DNA of 64,000 nucleotides from Locusta migratoria (Eukaryota > Arthropoda > Insecta > Orthoptera > Acrididae), in the NCBI GenBank assembly GCA_026315105.1, contig CM048744.1, positions 661,419,676-661,483,675 on the forward strand. Direction: 5' to 3'. Under the pieces are notes generated by a model. It saw only the letters and a program-made list of their open reading frames with translations. It did no database searches and had not been told where the DNA came from. Of this stretch, positions 10,813 through 21,449 are shown one piece after another. The number at the start of each line of letters is the position of its first letter. Position 1 is the stretch's first letter. The translations under genes were made by a program, and so were the position numbers.

Positions 10813-10957
10813 TATTATGAAGTCCACCATTGCCTCGACGCCCAACGCGTTTCGGCACGTGTTAATTTTTTCATATCTCGACAGCAGATAACGATTATTG
10901 GATTAAAGAATCTTTTTGACTTTGTCCATATCTTTGTCATCGTGCGAAGTGTGAGTC

Positions 10958-11150
10958 GCCGCGTTGGAGTGGCCGAGCGCATTGAGCCGCTACGCTCCGA
11001 TGCGCGAGGCCGTTGCTTGTCGGAGGTTCGAATTCTCCCTCGGGCATGGATGTTTGTGTTGTCTTTCGTATAAGTTAGTTTATAAGTAGTTTGTAAGTTT
11101 AGAGGCTGGTAACCCCGCAGTTAAGTCCCATAAGCTTAACAAAAATTTTA
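10958..11150 (+). mobile_element. Type C SINE with TSD
   Basis: The head GCCGCGTTGGAGTGGCCGAG plus CGCATTGAG, B box GGTTCGAATTC and the common tail are present. The TSD is AAGTGTGAGTC (10947-10957) against AAGTGTGAACC (11151-11161), 9 of 11 matching. Confidence 0.8.
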
Positions 11151-11222
11151 AAGTGTGAACCAATTCATGCGATTTTAAAGGTTAGAATTGTCGCGCTCGA
11201 AAACCTCGCCAAAAAATAAAAA

Positions 11223-11276
11223 CGATTTTTAAGATTACCTTAAAAATTACTTCTATTAAGGTAATCTTAAAAATCG
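11223..11276. repeat. Perfect 20-bp stem hairpin
   Basis: 11223-11242 and 11257-11276 are exact reverse complements (CGATTTTTAAGATTACCTTA) around a 14-nt loop. No element boundary was recognised around it. Confidence 0.85.
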
Positions 11277-11850
11277 GGTTTATGTTTCTCACATCTTTAC
11301 CGAGTATGTTCCAATTGTAATTCGTTGTTACCCGAACATTTGTAGGGCGACAAGGAAATCCAACAAAAAAAAACATTCAAAAAAATAGAAACACTGCAAT
11401 AACAACTTACGATGTCACACCACGGAGAGCGCATTGTAAGCTTTGTTTACCATTTATTCTGTCTTCTTAACACAAAATAAGCCCATGTACCATTATAACT
11501 GTTTGTAATTCCGCCTTGTAATTTTGTGTAAATTCTGTCACGCAGATAATCCGAAGATGCCGTGCTAAAGGGCGAAACGCGTCATTAACTAATAAAAAAA
11601 ATTGCAATCAAGGCGGTTTGAAGGAATATTTAGTAAGACAGGTGTTCTAATGGCTATAGTAATTGGCGCTGGTCTGTGTTAAACCAAAAACATTCGTTAC
11701 TGGTCATTAAAGATAGTTATTGCCAAATCCACATCGACAGAAATGGGCAAAATTACACTACTGTCTTTCGGATGTGAAACGCAATTTGTCGAGAATGAAG
11801 TGAGATATCAGCCTCCTGTTACTTTAAAATAAAATTTCTATATCTTATCA
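11277..11850. other. No gene recognised
   Basis: AT-rich sequence with no convincing ORF, TIR or SINE part. GCCGTGCTAAAGGGCGAAAC near 11559 resembles phrases found in old dispersed repeats, but I cannot assign it. Confidence 0.3.
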
Positions 11851-11855
11851 GGGTA

Positions 11856-11926
11856 GCTCGGTAGCACAGTGGTAGAGTGCCGGGCTATGAGTCAAAAGGT
11901 CGCAGATTCGATCCCTCTAAGATCTT
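11856..11926 (+). repeat. tRNA-like relic
   Basis: GTAGCACAGTGGTAGAGTGC looks like a D arm with an A box, and GCAGATTCGATCCC like a T arm. The anticodon stem does not pair well and the acceptor ends do not match. It is either a tRNA pseudogene or a SINE head without a recognised body. Confidence 0.45.
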
Positions 11927-12090
11927 TGATTTTTATGTCACTTTTCACTTCTTTATCGTCTGACACTGTTGCTGATGTGAAAAATGTCGAGTAGCACCCG
12001 TTGTGGTTCAAAATCTACATTAAACTTTAAGTCCCTCTGTAACTGGTTGGGTAAGTCAGTTCGAAGGTCGGAGGATGGCAACGACATATC

Positions 12091-12346
12091 ACCGTTCCGG
12101 TAGAACAACGACGCATCTGCAAAATTCAATAAGTCGACGTTATTGCATCAGTCTTCTCAGAAATAGGTAGCGCATACAGTGGAACATCGTGAGAACTATA
12201 GTTGTGCATAGAGCTTCTTGCGGGACTATGTATAACTACAGTTCTCACAATATTTCTCTGTTATGCGCTGTTTCTGATAAGACTGATGCAATAACGTTGT
12301 CTTATTGAATTTTGCAGTTCCGTTACTGTTCTTCCGGAACGGCGAT
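12091..12346. mobile_element. Foldback element, ~120-bp arms, 16-nt loop
   Basis: 12091-12210 and 12227-12346 are imperfect reverse complements. They share ACCGTTCCGG near the outside, GCAAAATTCAATAAG and TTATTGCATCAGTCTT in the middle, and GTGAGAACT near the centre. Only 16 nt separate the arms, so the transcript would form a long hairpin. No coding content. No TSD was obvious. Confidence 0.75.
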
Positions 12347-12522
12347 CATCACCTTCAAATAGTACAATGCCTAGTAAAGCGCTATGGCGTTCAAACAAAT
12401 CTTCGGATTGTTGACTGCTTTACCTTATATCTCATCAACATCTAATGACGTAAATATAACAAAACACCCAAACTCTATGCATGAGACAATTATATATTTT
12501 TGACGACGTTACAATGGTCTAT

Positions 12523-12887
12523 GAATGAAATAAATCGCAATTTGCGTTCAGTTATGGCTTCACTGTACTAGGTTTAGGTGGAATACCAAAGTGCGGCGAA
12601 TGAAAATTTGTGCCGGTCCGGGATTCGTGGATGTGGCAATAAGAAAGAGACAGCGTGGCGTATGGAGATTTGGGTGTGGCGGGAGACGTGCAGGGAAGAG
12701 CCCTCTGCAGTCGCGCTGGCCACTGTGTCCTCGGTGGCGGAGTGGTCAGCGCGTCTGCCTAGTAAGCAGGAGATCCTGGGTTCGAATCCCGGCCAGACAC
12801 AAATTTTCATTCGCCGTACTTTGGTATTCCATCTAAACCTAGTACAGTGAAGCCATAACTGAACGCAAATTGCGATTTATTTCATTC
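12523..12887. mobile_element. Foldback with ~105-bp arms around a tRNA-Thr-like core
   Basis: The arm from 12523 (GAATGAAATAAATCGCAA) is repeated in reverse up to 12887. The arms run through GGCGAATGAAAATTTGTG and into CCGGGATTCG, the T-arm end of a type T head. Between them GGTGGCGGAGTGGTCAGCGC, GCCTAGTAAGCAGG and GGGTTCGAATCCCGG form a well-kept tRNA-Thr(AGT)-like head. It may be two head-to-head type T copies or a foldback that captured one. The ORFs here are shadows of this structure. Confidence 0.75.
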
Positions 12888-13497
12888 TATGCATGAGGTT
12901 TTGTATTTCCGACAATTCATTAAAGCTTAGAGCACTGGCTTACTTAATGTGATGCAGAACAATAACAATGCCTAATAACGAAACGATGTAGTGGACAATA
13001 TACGTATGTCCGGCTGCCAAGCTGGTCATAGTTGGCCGACGCAATGGTGCACGTGCACGTCGTTGGCTCAGAGACTGGGGAAGATACCGGCGACAGCACA
13101 GCAGGCGGCGGCAGAACTTTTGCTGTAACGACGGTGGATGTCGGGACGACGACGTGTGCGGTGAGATGAAAGCGGTGGGGCGCGGTCAGTATTCCGCAAC
13201 ACCCGCTGAGAGCGATCCTCTGGATGGCGACCAGTTTTTACGTGCACGCTGGTGCTCCCTGTCTGCAGCGCCGCCGCTGTTCACCTGCAACTCATTACCG
13301 AGCCCCCACTAGGCGCAGCTGCTGCCCGCCTTACGTCCATTGTGGCCGAATATTGTCTACAGGAAGCAACTGACCACTCTTCTGTCTATACGAGTATGTC
13401 GTGTTGACTTGTGCACAATACCGGGTGGGAGAGCGACTTAAACTATTAAGTGTCTGTATATCCATCTCAGATGGATGACGGGACGACGGCGATGTAT
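12888..13497. other. No gene recognised; GC-rich patch
   Basis: 13010-13340 is GC- and CpG-richer than its surroundings. Similar patches occur near 18.6, 23.8, 30.1, 34.9, 47.6 and 59.2 kb. No motif-bearing ORF. Confidence 0.35.
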
Positions 13498-14266
13498 TAA
13501 TTTGGCAAATGAAAAACATTTCGCCGTTATTCTTTAATTTTTTAATCAATTACATGTTTCGAGACGCCATTAAGCTCATCTTCAAACCCTGCATCAGACA
13601 ACAACAATATATATGTATGGAAAAAAAAATTATGGAAAAAATTACAAACATGATACCAGTTAATTATAATAAAATAACTTTCAAATATTAATATTGCTCA
13701 ATATGGCATATTTCTTAAAAGGCTTACAGTGAATATGAAAGTAACTATCTCTTCCGTATAGGGACGGTTGTAAAATAACTGACAGTTGTAGAATAATGTA
13801 ATATATACGTAAAATTGTCATGGTTAAGGTTAATACAGAATGATTATAAGCGTATCTTGCTTTTATTATTGTCAAAGTATAGTTAAGCATTACACCATAC
13901 AGAATTTCCACTGAAATGTAGTCATCTGTAATAATCATACAGGTACTAGGAATTCTATTAAGCATCGATTAGGAAGCCGAATGTATAATAAAACTGTCAA
14001 ACGTTCAACAAAACAAAACAAAAAATTGTCTTCGTGAAAATATAAGGAGGGATAGGAGTTGTTGGGGGTGGGAAAGGGGGAGGGGGGAGGGAGAGAAGAA
14101 AATAGATTCAATTTTTTCCATATTTTTTTCAATACATTTATATTGTTGTTGACTATTGTTGTTGTCTGATGCAGGGTCTGAAGATGAGGTTATTGGAATC
14201 TCGAAACATGTAATTGATTAAAAATTTTTAAAGAATAACGGCGGAAGGTTTTTCATTTCCCCAATT
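13498..14266. mobile_element. Foldback/MITE with ~120-bp inverted arms
   Basis: 13498-13620 and about 14140-14266 are reverse complements with substitutions. They share AAATGAAAAAC, GCCGTTATTCTTTAA, TTAATCAATTACATGTTTCG and CCCTGCATCAGACAACAACA. The 520-bp interior is AT-rich with a GGGGAGGGGGG-type patch near 14070-14095 and no transposase. This is a non-autonomous element by structure. Confidence 0.75.
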
Positions 14267-15372
14267 GAAACTATTAATGTGGAAACAACTCAAGATATGA
14301 ATGTTTATCAGTGAGGAATGGAGAAATACATATTATGAATTACTGGGAGAGAAAGGATAAGAAGCAAATGGCTCGTGCAATGGACTGAAGCCGAAAACGT
14401 AGTTATAATTGAGCGAAAATGAATCGAAGATGTTCTGTACTTGTAGCTAAACGGAATAATTGCTCCAGACGAAGGAAAAATAATCAGAGGAAGTAATTCG
14501 TGTATTCGCACATTTTCGTACTATCGCAGGAAAGAATGCCATGAAAAACTTATTGAAAATCGCTTCTGAAACGTTGAAAGACCACTTAAAAATGATTTCT
14601 TTAGTTGAAAATAGTTCACATCAGCAAGGAATTAAGTATTTACTTAGGTAACTGATGTATTCGTGTAGGAGAAAGAAATTAAAAACTAATTTATATAAAT
14701 ATTATTTATTGTCTATTAGTGATAACAAAGATGCACTCCGTAAATCGTTTTCAAAGCGTAGGCGGTCGCATACAGAATAGACGAAACCGAACGAGTTGTC
14801 ATAGAAACGCCTGATCAACAACTATATTCGGTCACATGATCGCTGACGTAACTTTCATCACATTTTTTGGTAGCTTAAATTTTTTTCTGACCGTAGAGCA
14901 TAGACATCTCCATGTCAATAAAATAAAGCAACTAGAAAATTGCGGCGTCTCATGAAAATGTTTTTCAACACAAATATTTCTTAAAAGAAGTCCAATATTT
15001 TTTTTTTTTCTCTAGGACTAATAGTTTCCGCGTTTCAGGGAACTGAAAAATAGCAGAATATTAAAAATCAGTTTTATTGAAACCTATTAAATTCATTTTT
15101 ATTTCTGAATGAAGTGAGTTAAGAAGAAATATTAAATGGTTTGTACGATACCTTAAGTTAACTTAGTCCACTTGTTGGAGACTCGCACCTCTCCTCCGAG
15201 ATCCTCGACGTTTCTGTCTCAAGGCTGGATTTAACCTTGTATAAAAGCAAATCCGAGTAGTAATGGTTGTTTATTGTACGCTGCTTTTCGAGATAACAGC
15301 AAAAAGCTGGACCTCCAGCGTCCAGACTTTTCTCGCCTTCAGTAAGTAAAAACCGAATAACAGAACGTTGTT
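14267..15372. other. 1.1 kb without a recognised feature
   Basis: AT-rich sequence with short ORFs only. No TIR, tRNA-like head or LINE motif was seen. Confidence 0.35.
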
Positions 15373-15463
15373 GCCGCGGTGGAGTATCCGAGCGGTCTAA
15401 AGCGCCTCGCTGCGGAGGGCGCGGTTGCTCGCAGTGGAGGTTCGAGTCCTCCCTGGGGCATGG

Positions 15464-15528
<65 letters not shown>

Positions 15529-15630
15529 TCCTTAGGTTAGTTTACCTAGGTTTAAGTAGTTTGTAAGCTACGGACTGATGACCATGCAGTTTGGTCCGAT
15601 AGAATTACAAACATTTGAACATTTTTGAAC
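15373..15630 (+). mobile_element. Type B SINE with expanded (GT)n
   Basis: The head GCCGCGGTGGAGTATCCGAG and B box GGTTCGAGTCC are clear. The internal GT stretch has grown to about 60 bp (15466-15525). The common tail, GGTCCGATAGA and ACAAACATTTGAACATTT, is complete. No clear TSD. Confidence 0.88.
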
Positions 15631-16284
15631 TATTATTTTCGTTTCAAAATTGTCATCGTGTATCTTTCCGCAGTAAACTGTCAGTGCGGATAAACCCGTC
15701 AGGTTTAGTATAAACTGTACTGTGCTGCAGTTCTAGAGGCTTCCGCTTGACACTGCGTCCGTATATTGCTGTGAGATACATTCTTGACTGTGACGTGACG
15801 TTAAACCCGATGCTATGTGGACGCACTGGTTTGATTGCAGCCGCCACGCAGACGTGATAGCCGCGACAGCTGGAACGTCACGCACTCTGTCACTGTCTGC
15901 CGTCATCTGCAAGCGTTCATTCGCTGCTCATCACGTCCCCGCGTTCTCAGGAACGCTCTTTATAAACTCTACGTGTCGCTCCCTTACTGGAGCAGAGGCA
16001 GCCACTGACCGAAGACGGTTGCAAGTATCCACCCTTCTAATTTGTATCGTCCTCTTAATTGTTATACAAATGAGAACGGCTGCAAAACGTTTTCGTCACT
16101 GTCTCGACCAACAGTACCACATTGGCGGAACTTCCATCTTCTGTGAGACTGCCTGTATATCAGAAACGATTACAGAGGCACGGATCTGTATACGCCCAGT
16201 TTCCATCAAAGTATTTATAATTTGGACTATTTGACGGCTTTAATGTGTTCGTTGTAAGGACGCTTTGTCGCTGTGCAGCTAAGT
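15631..16284. other. No gene recognised
   Basis: A 139-codon plus ORF (15815-16234) is Ser/Thr/Cys-rich with no recognisable domain and no supporting splice context. I do not call it a gene. Confidence 0.35.
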
Positions 16285-16456
16285 CAAAGTCCAGCCCGGT
16301 AATCACCTACTGGGATCCGGGAAACCGCCTAAAACCACACCAAGGCTGGCTGGCACAACGATCTTGGTCATTAATCCGCTCGGCGGATTCGAACTGAGGT
16401 CGGCTTACCTCCACGTCTCGTAAAGCGGCGCTTTAAACCACGTGGCTAACCGGACG
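16285..16456 (-). mobile_element. Type F tRNA-like SINE
   Basis: On the minus strand it begins CGTCCGGTTAGCCACGTGG, with CAGTTCGAATCCGCCGAGCG as T arm/B box. GGTTTCCCGGATCCCAGTAG and GTGATTACCGGGCTGG follow in the body. This body differs from the A-D tail. An AT-rich TTTATTTATTT run lies at the head side. Confidence 0.6.
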
Positions 16457-16590
16457 ATTTTTTTTATTTCTATTTATTTATTTATTTTTCGAGAAACACT
16501 ATTACGCAAATTTAGACGTCCTGAATTTGTTGCTGACTACAGAACGATTCTACTACCGCCAACTTATATTTCGCTTAAGGACCAGAAAGG

Positions 16591-17296
16591 GGCCGCGGCG
16601 GAGCGGCGAGCGCATTGAGGCTCTATGCTACGATGCGCGAGGCCATTCTGCGTTGGAGGTTCGAATCCCACCTCGGGCATGAATGTTTGTGCGTCTTTAG
16701 TATAAGGTAGTTCATAAATAGTTTGTAAGTTTAGGGGCTGATGACCCCGCATTTAAGTCCCTTAACCCTTTCGGACCCTCTGGCTACAAATATGTACATA
16801 ACTTCTACGGTGTCTAACATGGTTCGGAAGCGTTTTTTCTCAATGGAAAGAACATGTATACGACACCTGAGTGTTCAATCATTTCATCATGCACAATTAC
16901 TGCCACCTGCGGAAGGTCGCTATAAAAATATTAAGCGGGTGTTGCCCTGCGCAGCAGTTTGCAAACCTCAAAGAACATGGAAATAGTGGATAGCTTGTTT
17001 CCACTGTATAACTGAAAGTAGTAGTTGTTGTTTTGCGATGTAGTTATTGAACGATCAGTTTATTTAGTACAACAGTTGGTACTACAAAATTAATTAATTT
17101 AGTCCTTAAAAAGGCCTTGTTTTTCAGTATACGCAGTGTTGTAGAATGAAAATGAGTGCATATAATTGCATAAATCTTGCTTCTAAAATCATTGAAAATT
17201 TAACCAAAGAGTATTACAGCATTAAAAATAATTTCCTTGACAGAGAAAAAGATCAGGTCTGAAAGGCTTAAGCTCTACAAACATTTGAACATTTGA
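16591..17296 (+). mobile_element. Type C SINE split by a TTAA MITE
   Basis: The head and most of the tail are at 16591-16765. The last ~30 bp of tail (GCTCTACAAACATTTGAACA) are at 17272-17296. The SINE's own TSD, ACCAGAAAGG, brackets the whole at 16581-16590 and 17297-17306. Removing 16766-17271 restores the tail order, with one TTAA kept. Confidence 0.88.
16766..17267. mobile_element. TTAA-flanked MITE, piggyBac-like ends
   Basis: TTAA flanks both sides (16762-16765 and 17268-17271). The ends CCCTTTCGGACC and, in reverse, GCCTTTCAGACC form imperfect TIRs. TTAA targeting with CCCTTT-type ends is characteristic of piggyBac. The 502-bp interior has no transposase. It is inserted in a SINE, so it is younger than that SINE. 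Confidence 0.82.
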
Positions 17297-17306
17297 ACCA
17301 GAAAGG

Positions 17307-17460
17307 TAAGGCAAGGGAAATTTAGATTCGAATAGAGGCATACAAGCATTCATTGTTCCTTCGTTCTATTTGGGAGTAGAACATTTGGGAAATGACTAGT
17401 AGTGCTACGAGGTACCCTCCGCCACACACCTTACGGTGGATTGCAAAATATGTATGTAGA
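17307..17460 (+). mobile_element. 3' end of a non-LTR retrotransposon
   Basis: The sequence after the SINE TSD continues a LINE-type C-terminus and 3' UTR: GGTACCCTCCGCCACACACC, then ACGGTGGATTGC and the ending ATGTATGTAGATG. The same ending recurs inverted at 47748-47816. The SINE at 16591 therefore inserted into this LINE copy. Clade cannot be fixed from the tail. Confidence 0.55.
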
Positions 17461-19960
17461 TGAAGTCGTTGTTTTAATTTCGCTGATCTGTCAAGAAACG
17501 ATGTATTCAACGAGACAAATCCTCGCGATTCTGTTCAGTAGACCTCCTTCTTCTTCCTGCATCGTATCCAGAAGTAGTTATTCTTTGAGCTTTGTGGTTG
17601 TCGGAGAAGAGTTTTGGAACGGAACAAACACAGAATTTATCATTGTAAAATGTGAACTTTCACGGCCGGAAGTGTCAATATTGTTAAAATTTTTCGGGCT
17701 ATTATCCGTGTTCTTGTGGATTTGATTTTAAAACCCAACGTTTCGTCCCCATCTGGGAAGGACATTCTCAAGGGGAATCGTGGCTCTTTTTAACGTCCGA
17801 TACACACCCTGGCTCGTTACCAACTGAAGCCGAATTCAGTTCAAGGTATGACGTCGGATGTTTTGGATAGGCGCGCGCAATTCACCGTTGCCGTTGTCCG
17901 TTGATATCGTCCCATATGTTGAAGACTGTTTTCCAGCGGTTTGCGAGCATCCTTTGTGGATTTCAGGTGATCCTGTATCTTTGAGTAGTTTTGTATATTA
18001 TAGCGACACTCCGTTTCGTCAAAATTTTACCGATGCGGCCTGTGACGTCCTTAATAAAAGGAAGGAAGATTTAGATTTCACTGAAACATTTTATCGTTCT
18101 GAATTCTACGCGGCGGTATCCTTAATTCTGTGGACGAATAGCCATTTTTGAGTAAAGCATCAGTGAGAATTTCTCGTGACATAATATTTTAGTCACGACC
18201 TCCTGCTAAACACATCAAGAAATTTATGAAACGGACGCCGACGAGTGAGGTGTAAGAAACTGGTTTTTATCATTTTTCATTGCTTTCGTGTGAAAATTAC
18301 TAAGAAATTCCACATCTATTCAATGCGACAACCTATTGCTCCGATTAGTGCAGAGACTATCAAATTAATTGCTTTAAGAAATTTCGTACTTTATGAACAG
18401 AGGGCTACTTTTCCCGATAGTCCCCGTAGTTTCTATTGCCCGATCCAATCGTAAAGTATCTCTGTTGTTGGAGAAGCAAGATGTGTTATCAGAAGGTATA
18501 ACTCGTGTACGTTTGTTCCAGTCTGCTTACGCGCTATCTCAGTATGTACACACGGCGTTTAGTTAGTTTGGCCGCGGCCTGGTTGGAGCGGCGTGTGCAG
18601 GTGTAGGCGGCAGATGCAGTTGCAGATACAGGTGCCATTGTTCCCGCCTTTGTATTCAGATGCGGCCGCGGGACCGCGCCGGTCCACTTCCTACACCTGC
18701 GAAAGGAAGCCTGCAGCCTGCAACCTGCCCGTGCACCAGACTCGCGCTGCTTCTGCGCCACATACAGCTGCGGCAAAATACCCGTACTGTGATAATGCAT
18801 GCGCTTGTTAGTAGGAAAAGGCAGCACCCGGAGAGTGTGTGGAAATAATATTTGTTTCTCTAAAGGATGACGAACTCTGCCAGTATTACTTTATTTATAT
18901 TATACGCCGTTGATAATAGTCTTTAAGTCACTTATTACCAATTTCGGACGGAGTGCTACTATATTGCAAAGCTCAGTGTCACAGTGGAACGCTTAATATA
19001 CCGAGAAGTATAGTATACTTATTTAACAATACGATACGTATACTTTAACGTCGACATTTCAGGGGAAAATAAATGGACTGCTGCCCATCCAAAATAAAAT
19101 GCAGCACTAAGAAGGACCGGGGATATATCAGCGTCAGATCGGGGACAACGCAATCCGATGTTCGACGAAGTAGTCTTGAACATAGCGTGCTGCTTTACCC
19201 TGTTGCAGTGTGACTGTCAGCAAGCTCCGAAGGCATCGACGACAGAAGGCTCCAACACTTCGAAGAGTGGTTAGTGTAGCGTGACCAGACTTCCAAAATA
19301 CGGAACACAAATTAGAAGTTGAAATGAAGCAACATTTTGTGAACGTTTCGTAATAGATATGATTTCAAATATTTGGTCCATACTACAGCTGCGTAGTCCC
19401 CATAACTTTTAGTTAAGACTCGCACCTAATAGCATAAAGTTAGGTTGCGTTACAAATGACGTAAATATTTTATTGTTGTCACATAAAAATACTATATTCC
19501 AATTTTATACTACGACATCTGTCAGTATGCGTGACAGCTATTATTATGTTCAGAGGTTACTTATTCTCACTCACTCAACTATATTTCTCAGAAGAAAGCA
19601 TGTCATTCAGGAGTATGATAATTTGGTACACAGTTTTGTGAAAATTACCTTATGAAATATAAAAATGAGTACCAGTTATAATTATGTCCTTGACACTTTC
19701 ATTACTAAACCTCTCGTTTTCATCAATCCATAAAGTAATAGCGTCAGATAAGACATTGTGCAAACGTAATTAGGGGCTGCAAATTTGTTTTACGACATGA
19801 AGTAAGTTGAAAGATATTTTTCACGAAGACAGTATTTCTAAATTCGTGCTTCACCGCTTCACACATATTTTAACGTTATTCACTTGATCCACTGCATTGA
19901 CTTGAGGGAAGACCATCAACTAAAATCTGTAAAATACGTTTCCAATTAAAAAAAATAATA
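17461..19960. other. 2.5 kb without a recognised feature; GC-rich patch
   Basis: Short ORFs (17402-17725, 17858-18151) show no family motif. 18560-18830 is GC-rich with several overlapping ORFs in both directions, a composition effect. CCAACGTTTCGTCCCC near 17738 is a phrase common in arthropod non-autonomous repeats, so part may be an old repeat. Confidence 0.35.
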
Positions 19961-19971
19961 ATAATAAAATA

Positions 19972-20208
19972 ACGGCGAGGTGGCACAGTCGTAACACACT
20001 GGACTCGCATTCGGGAGGACGGTGGTTCAAATCCACCTCCGGCCACCAATATTTAGGATTTTCGTGATTTCTCTAAACCACTTCAGGCAAATGCCAGGAT
20101 GGCACGGCCGATGTCCTTCCCCATCCTTACCGAAATAATCCGAGAGTGAGCTCTGTCTCTAATGATCACGCTGTCTACGGGACGTTAAACACCAATCTTT
20201 CTTTCCTC
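19972..20208 (+). mobile_element. Type E tRNA-like SINE
   Basis: The head GGCGAGGTGGCACAGTCGTA, GGACTCGCATTCGGGAGG and B box GGTTCAAATCC are followed by the body GATTTCTCTAAACCACTTCA, GGCACGGCCGATGTCCTTCC and GGGACGTTAAACACC. Two more copies are on the minus strand at 25915-26377 and 32542-32768. Confidence 0.8.
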
Positions 20209-20254
20209 CTTCTAATAAAGTAATATTACAGTGCCTAAATTAAAAAGCAAGTTT

Positions 20255-20445
20255 GCCGGCCGCGGTGGCCGAGGGGACTGAGGCGCTCCAGTCACGGTCT
20301 GCACGGCCACTACGGTCGGGGCTCGAATCCCCCCTCGGGCATGGATATTTGTGCCGTCCTAGTTCATTAGTAGTTTGTAAGTTTAGGGACTGATTACCCC
20401 GTAGTTAAGTCCCATAAGCTTAACAAACATTTGAACATTTGAAAG
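20255..20445 (+). mobile_element. Type A SINE with 9-bp TSD
   Basis: Complete head and tail. AGCAAGTTT flanks at 20246-20254 and 20446-20454. Confidence 0.9.
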
Positions 20446-20575
20446 AGCAAGTTTTTTCCTTTTCTGGTATAGCCTTCCTTAGTATAGAGTCCATTCTTGA
20501 GATTCCTTCTTTCACATCTTCTTGTATTTCAGCAAATGAAAATTCTGACATTCCAGAATACTGAAAAAACTTCCT

Positions 20576-20990
20576 TGTCTCACAAGGAGACCACATGTGT
20601 ATCGGATTTTAGAAATTTTTTTTATATTTGTGGTACGTGATAACAATCAGCGAGAAGCCATTCGACACAACTCTCAAATTCTCGAGAAAATCGACTTTGA
20701 AGTTTTTGCTACTATTTGTAAGTATTGATTATTAAAACAATTGCAACATCTGTCGTGTAGCTCAAGTGGGAGCGTTCTGGCTTGACAGCCATAGGGTCGA
20801 TGGTTCGAATCCCACCGTGACAGGATTTTTTCCCTTGTGTTCGAATACTTACACAATTCTAACATCTACTGGTAGTTTTACGTAAAATGCACGTATTTCT
20901 GTTTATTCGTGATTTTCTGTATTTTTCAGAGGGCTGTTAATAATGATTGTTTCAATAAAAAAAATATAAGGAGTAACATTTTTTTTTTGT
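20576..20990 (+). repeat. tRNA-like repeat R1, plus copy
   Basis: Repeat of about 415 bp whose inverted sister is 23070-23490. Both share ACAAGGAGACCACAT, TTTTTTTATATTTGTGGTAC, CGACTTTGAAGTTTT, a tRNA-like unit, then ATGCACGTATTTCTGTTTAT and an A run. The tRNA-like unit is central, not terminal, so the unit may be a duplicated tRNA locus or a composite repeat. Confidence 0.7.
20754..20825 (+). repeat. tRNA-like unit (tRNA-Ala-like) in R1
   Basis: CTGTCGTGTAGCTCAAGTGG gives the acceptor start, D arm and A box. GATGGTTCGAATCCCACC gives the T arm and B box. CTGTC can pair with the closing GACAG. The anticodon stem pairs poorly. The sister copy has GGCTTCGCAAGC at the anticodon loop, as in tRNA-Ala(CGC). 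Confidence 0.55.
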
Positions 20991-21449
20991 ACCATTGGCT
21001 TCACTGTTAGCTGACGACGGTTGTCTTTGATTGATCAGTTTGTGAAAAGCTATGACGCTGTTTCTGGAAACTCATATGCATAGATACTAATGGCTTTCCA
21101 AGCAGCTAACCTACTGTCATAGTTTTAGGTGACGGTAACGTGTTCACCTCCTCTACAGGTACTCCAAAAAGTATTCGTCTAATAGATGATTGTATGTTTA
21201 AGGGTGTATAAAGAGTGGAAAACTGACAGATTGAAATAAAGCAGGGACAAGGACGTCTTTATTGATCAGTGAAAATGAGAATGCAATAAAGAAACACAGA
21301 TTGCTATTTAAATAAACATGGTTAAGCATTCGGAAGTACATATGGGCAATGTAAGACACAAAATAAGTATTCGTCTACAGAACGGAAAATCACACTTTGA
21401 ACATAGAATGTTACTGTTAGTACTTAGTAGGGCCTCCTTTCCTCTTTAT

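Noticed and set aside
12740..12803. Functional tRNA-Thr gene
   Set aside because: Arms look good, but it sits in a multi-copy type T repeat and a foldback, and other copies are plainly decayed. A covariance-model score would decide.
13441..14277. AAACTATTAA on both sides of the 13.5-14.3 kb foldback as its TSD
   Set aside because: The words lie about 45 bp from the left arm but only ~3 bp from the right, so they do not abut both ends.
15815..16234. 139-codon ORF as a host exon
   Set aside because: No recognisable domain, no codon-use contrast I can judge, and no splice or start context.
20754..20825. Functional tRNA-Ala gene
   Set aside because: Anticodon stem mispairs and the unit is inside a duplicated repeat.
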